In this document: positions 62,945 through 64,000 of the stretch, in pieces
Layout of the letters: each line of letters opens with the position of its first letter
How positions within the stretch are numbered: the stretch's first letter is position 1
Assembly (NCBI RefSeq): GCF_000300855.1
Contig: NZ_ALJF01000006.1
Location: 62,001-126,000, forward strand
DNA: 64,000 nt
Source of the DNA: Agrobacterium albertimagni AOL15
GTDB taxonomy: Bacteria > Pseudomonadota > Alphaproteobacteria > Rhizobiales > Rhizobiaceae
Direction of reading: 5' to 3'
Position numbers and translations under genes: made by a program
The notes under the pieces: model-generated
Seen by the model: only the letters and a program-made list of their open reading frames with translations
Database searches by the model: none
What the model was told of the DNA's origin: nothing

Positions 62945-63247
62945 TCAGGCATCCGCTTCCGCGGAGATGAGATAGCCGGCGATGGGCGCACAAGCCGGGT
63001 TGTCGGCATCGAGCAGTTCCGCCGGGCTTGTCAGCCCTGTCGCAACAGACATCGCCGTCGTGGCGGCCCACCAGAGATCCCCGCTCGCACGATCGACGAG
63101 CATGGGCCCGGTTGTGCGAAGACAGGTCCCCACCTGGGCGACGACCTGTACGGGTGCCTGCATGGCCTCCAGCCTCTGGCGAATATCCGCCTCGACAGGA
63201 TCGACGACGAAGGCAGCAAAGAGCGCTGCGATCCATTCGCCGATCAT
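62945..63247 (-). CDS. small unknown protein
   Basis: A 100-residue protein (MIGEWIAALFAAFVVDPVEADIRQ start; WWAATTAMSVATGLTSPAELLDAD middle; final ISAEADA). GGAG lies upstream of the ATG. Moderately hydrophobic at the start. It follows an upstream 48-residue gene by ATGA and precedes the DUF1476 gene, so the three may be co-transcribed. No family recognised. Confidence 0.45.
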   Translation of the reverse strand: MIGEWIAALFAAFVVDPVEADIRQRLEAMQAPVQVVAQVGTCLRTTGPMLVDRASGDLWWAATTAMSVATGLTSPAELLDADNPACAPIAGYLISAEADA

Positions 63248-63390
63248 CGCATCGTCTCCGCCCTTGCAGGCGACTGGGCAAGAGGGCCCGGCAGAGCAAT
63301 ACGCGGCTTCGGCATGCCGGGGCGCGGATGTACGCCGTCATGGGCCGGGAAACGGCCCGGTGAAATCAGGATGGAGTGGTGGTATCTCAT
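63244..63390 (-). CDS. small ORF, unknown
   Basis: A 48-residue frame starting MRYHHSILISPGRFP, with AAGGA 8 nt upstream, whose stop overlaps the start of the next gene (ATGA). The spacing and coupling are gene-like; the Pro-rich sequence gives no family. It could also be a leader peptide for the downstream genes. Confidence 0.3.
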   Translation of the reverse strand: MRYHHSILISPGRFPAHDGVHPRPGMPKPRIALPGPLAQSPARAETMR

Positions 63391-63655
63391 GGACTGGTCC
63401 TTGGACCGGCAGCGGTGTCGAAACGGTCCGACATCACAAGAGCGCCGGAGGCTCTTGCCAGAGGGGCCCGGACCAGCGGGTTGACGCTGATATGGCAATC
63501 GATTCGGGCGCCTTCAAGGCATCGGCAAAGGCCGATATGAAAAAGTCGGGCCATGCAGCGGGGGTCTTGTCTGGCCCCTTGTTGCATGGCCCGGGCGGCG
63601 GGCAATCAAGGCTCACGCCTTCGGGCGAAAGCCGATCGGCTCCGCAGCCATGGCG

Positions 63656-64000
63656 TCAGTGGCGAATGACCGGGCAGCCGCGGACATTGGCAAAGACCAT
63701 GCGGTCGCGACCGCCGTGGCGAACACCGGCGACGACCACGCGCCGCGGCGTCACATCGGCGACGAAGGCACGGCGCAACCCGTTCCAGCGCGCCTTTTCG
63801 ACGGCCTGATTCGGACGGCATTCGCCGCCGCGCGGTCGATCCCAACCAGGACGATCCCAGCCCGGGCGATGACCCGGACGATCCCAGCCAGGGCCGCCAT
63901 GGCGGGGACCTTCGATATAGACGCCCCAGCCGAAGCTGTCGGCCGAAGCCGTGCTGGCGAGGCCAGTGGTCGCGATGACCGAGACGATGGCTGCGAGACC
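63656..64000 (-). CDS. secreted protein with WDRPG repeats, 5' end cut by window edge
   Basis: The 114 visible residues end in a stop at 63656; the N-terminus is off the right edge. The first ones (AAIVSVIATTGLASTASA) look like the tail of a signal peptide, then FGWGVYIEGPRHGGPGWDRPGHRPGWDRPG, WDRPG-type repeats, followed by NQAVEKARWNGLRRAFVADVTPRRVVVAGVRHGGRDRMVFANVRGCPV. Similar small cysteine-containing secreted proteins are common in rhizobia. The function is unknown. Confidence 0.55.
   Translation of the reverse strand, partial: GLAAIVSVIATTGLASTASADSFGWGVYIEGPRHGGPGWDRPGHRPGWDRPGWDRPRGGECRPNQAVEKARWNGLRRAFVADVTPRRVVVAGVRHGGRDRMVFANVRGCPVIRH

Noticed and set aside
62498-63484. A 328-codon plus-strand frame
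   Set aside because: It runs antisense to the DUF1476 and neighbouring small genes and has no recognisable motif.
1-64000. CRISPR arrays, rRNA genes and prophage structural genes
   Set aside because: No regularly spaced direct repeats, no rRNA-like segments and no capsid, tail or terminase-like proteins were seen in this reading.

Overview
The window looks like an accessory region (large plasmid, chromid or island) of an alphaproteobacterium of the Rhizobiales, in the Rhizobium/Agrobacterium range. The evidence is GC-rich coding sequence, dense ABC importers with dedicated catabolic enzymes, a DUF1476 protein (the F1FO-ATPase zeta subunit family, an alphaproteobacterial hallmark), a rhizobial-type biuret hydrolase, and HigBA and IS5/IS427 relics. 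No rRNA, confident tRNA or CRISPR array was seen. The placement is inference from protein families.

Layout. (1) 1-9.6 kb: purine salvage. A LacI regulator heads a tightly overlapped minus-strand operon of a Pot-type importer, a nucleoside hydrolase and an adenine deaminase; an M20 amidohydrolase and a cut phosphoribosyltransferase flank it. (2) 9.6-18.1 kb: a cytosine-deaminase-like amidohydrolase, an NTF2/SnoaL-like protein and a GntR regulator, divergent from a Tau/Ssu/Thi-type importer operon that ends in an HpxW-like (oxamate amidohydrolase) Ntn hydrolase and another amidohydrolase. (3) 18.2-27.5 kb: a LysR regulator divergent from a biuret-type nitrogen operon: BMP-family importer, biuret hydrolase BiuH, a BiuH-like paralogue, a cupin and allophanate hydrolase AtzF. 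(4) 27.9-41.4 kb: a catabolic island with a polar-amino-acid importer, a three-part fused oxidoreductase, a DapA-like lyase, a dihydropyrimidinase, a DUF3830 protein, two GntR regulators, a phosphotriesterase-like hydrolase, an aspartate-dehydrogenase-like protein, an unusual M20 protein and a GlcG/HbpS protein. The same 12-bp palindrome (TTGGTATACCAA) precedes its two outward-reading minus-strand units. (5) 41.7-45.1 kb: HipA-HipB in reversed gene order, then broken HigBA and HTH genes. (6) 45.3-56.2 kb: a phn (C-P lyase) locus, phnF-G-H-I-J-K-L-M, terminator, phnC-D-E1-E2-hexapeptide transferase. (7) 56.3-59.3 kb: a decayed IS5-family element and broken recombinase and unknown genes. (8) 59.7-64 kb: small, mostly secreted or unknown proteins.

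The strongest anomaly is the phn locus. PhnJ keeps the zinc-site histidine and the radical-site glycine of classical PhnJ, but three of the four otherwise diagnostic cysteines (two Fe-S ligands and the thiyl-radical cysteine) are Ser, Leu and Gly. PhnI is also remodelled over a normally conserved segment while keeping its HX4H zinc motif. The locus therefore encodes a complete C-P-lyase-like machine that apparently cannot build the canonical radical-SAM centre. A perfect 48-bp palindrome contains the phnF start codon, and its core recurs upstream of phnC, which suggests that PhnF controls both transcription units.

Functionally most of the window is a set of import-plus-hydrolysis modules that release nitrogen or phosphorus from unusual molecules (purines, biuret or allophanate, cyclic or N-substituted amino acids, phosphonates).
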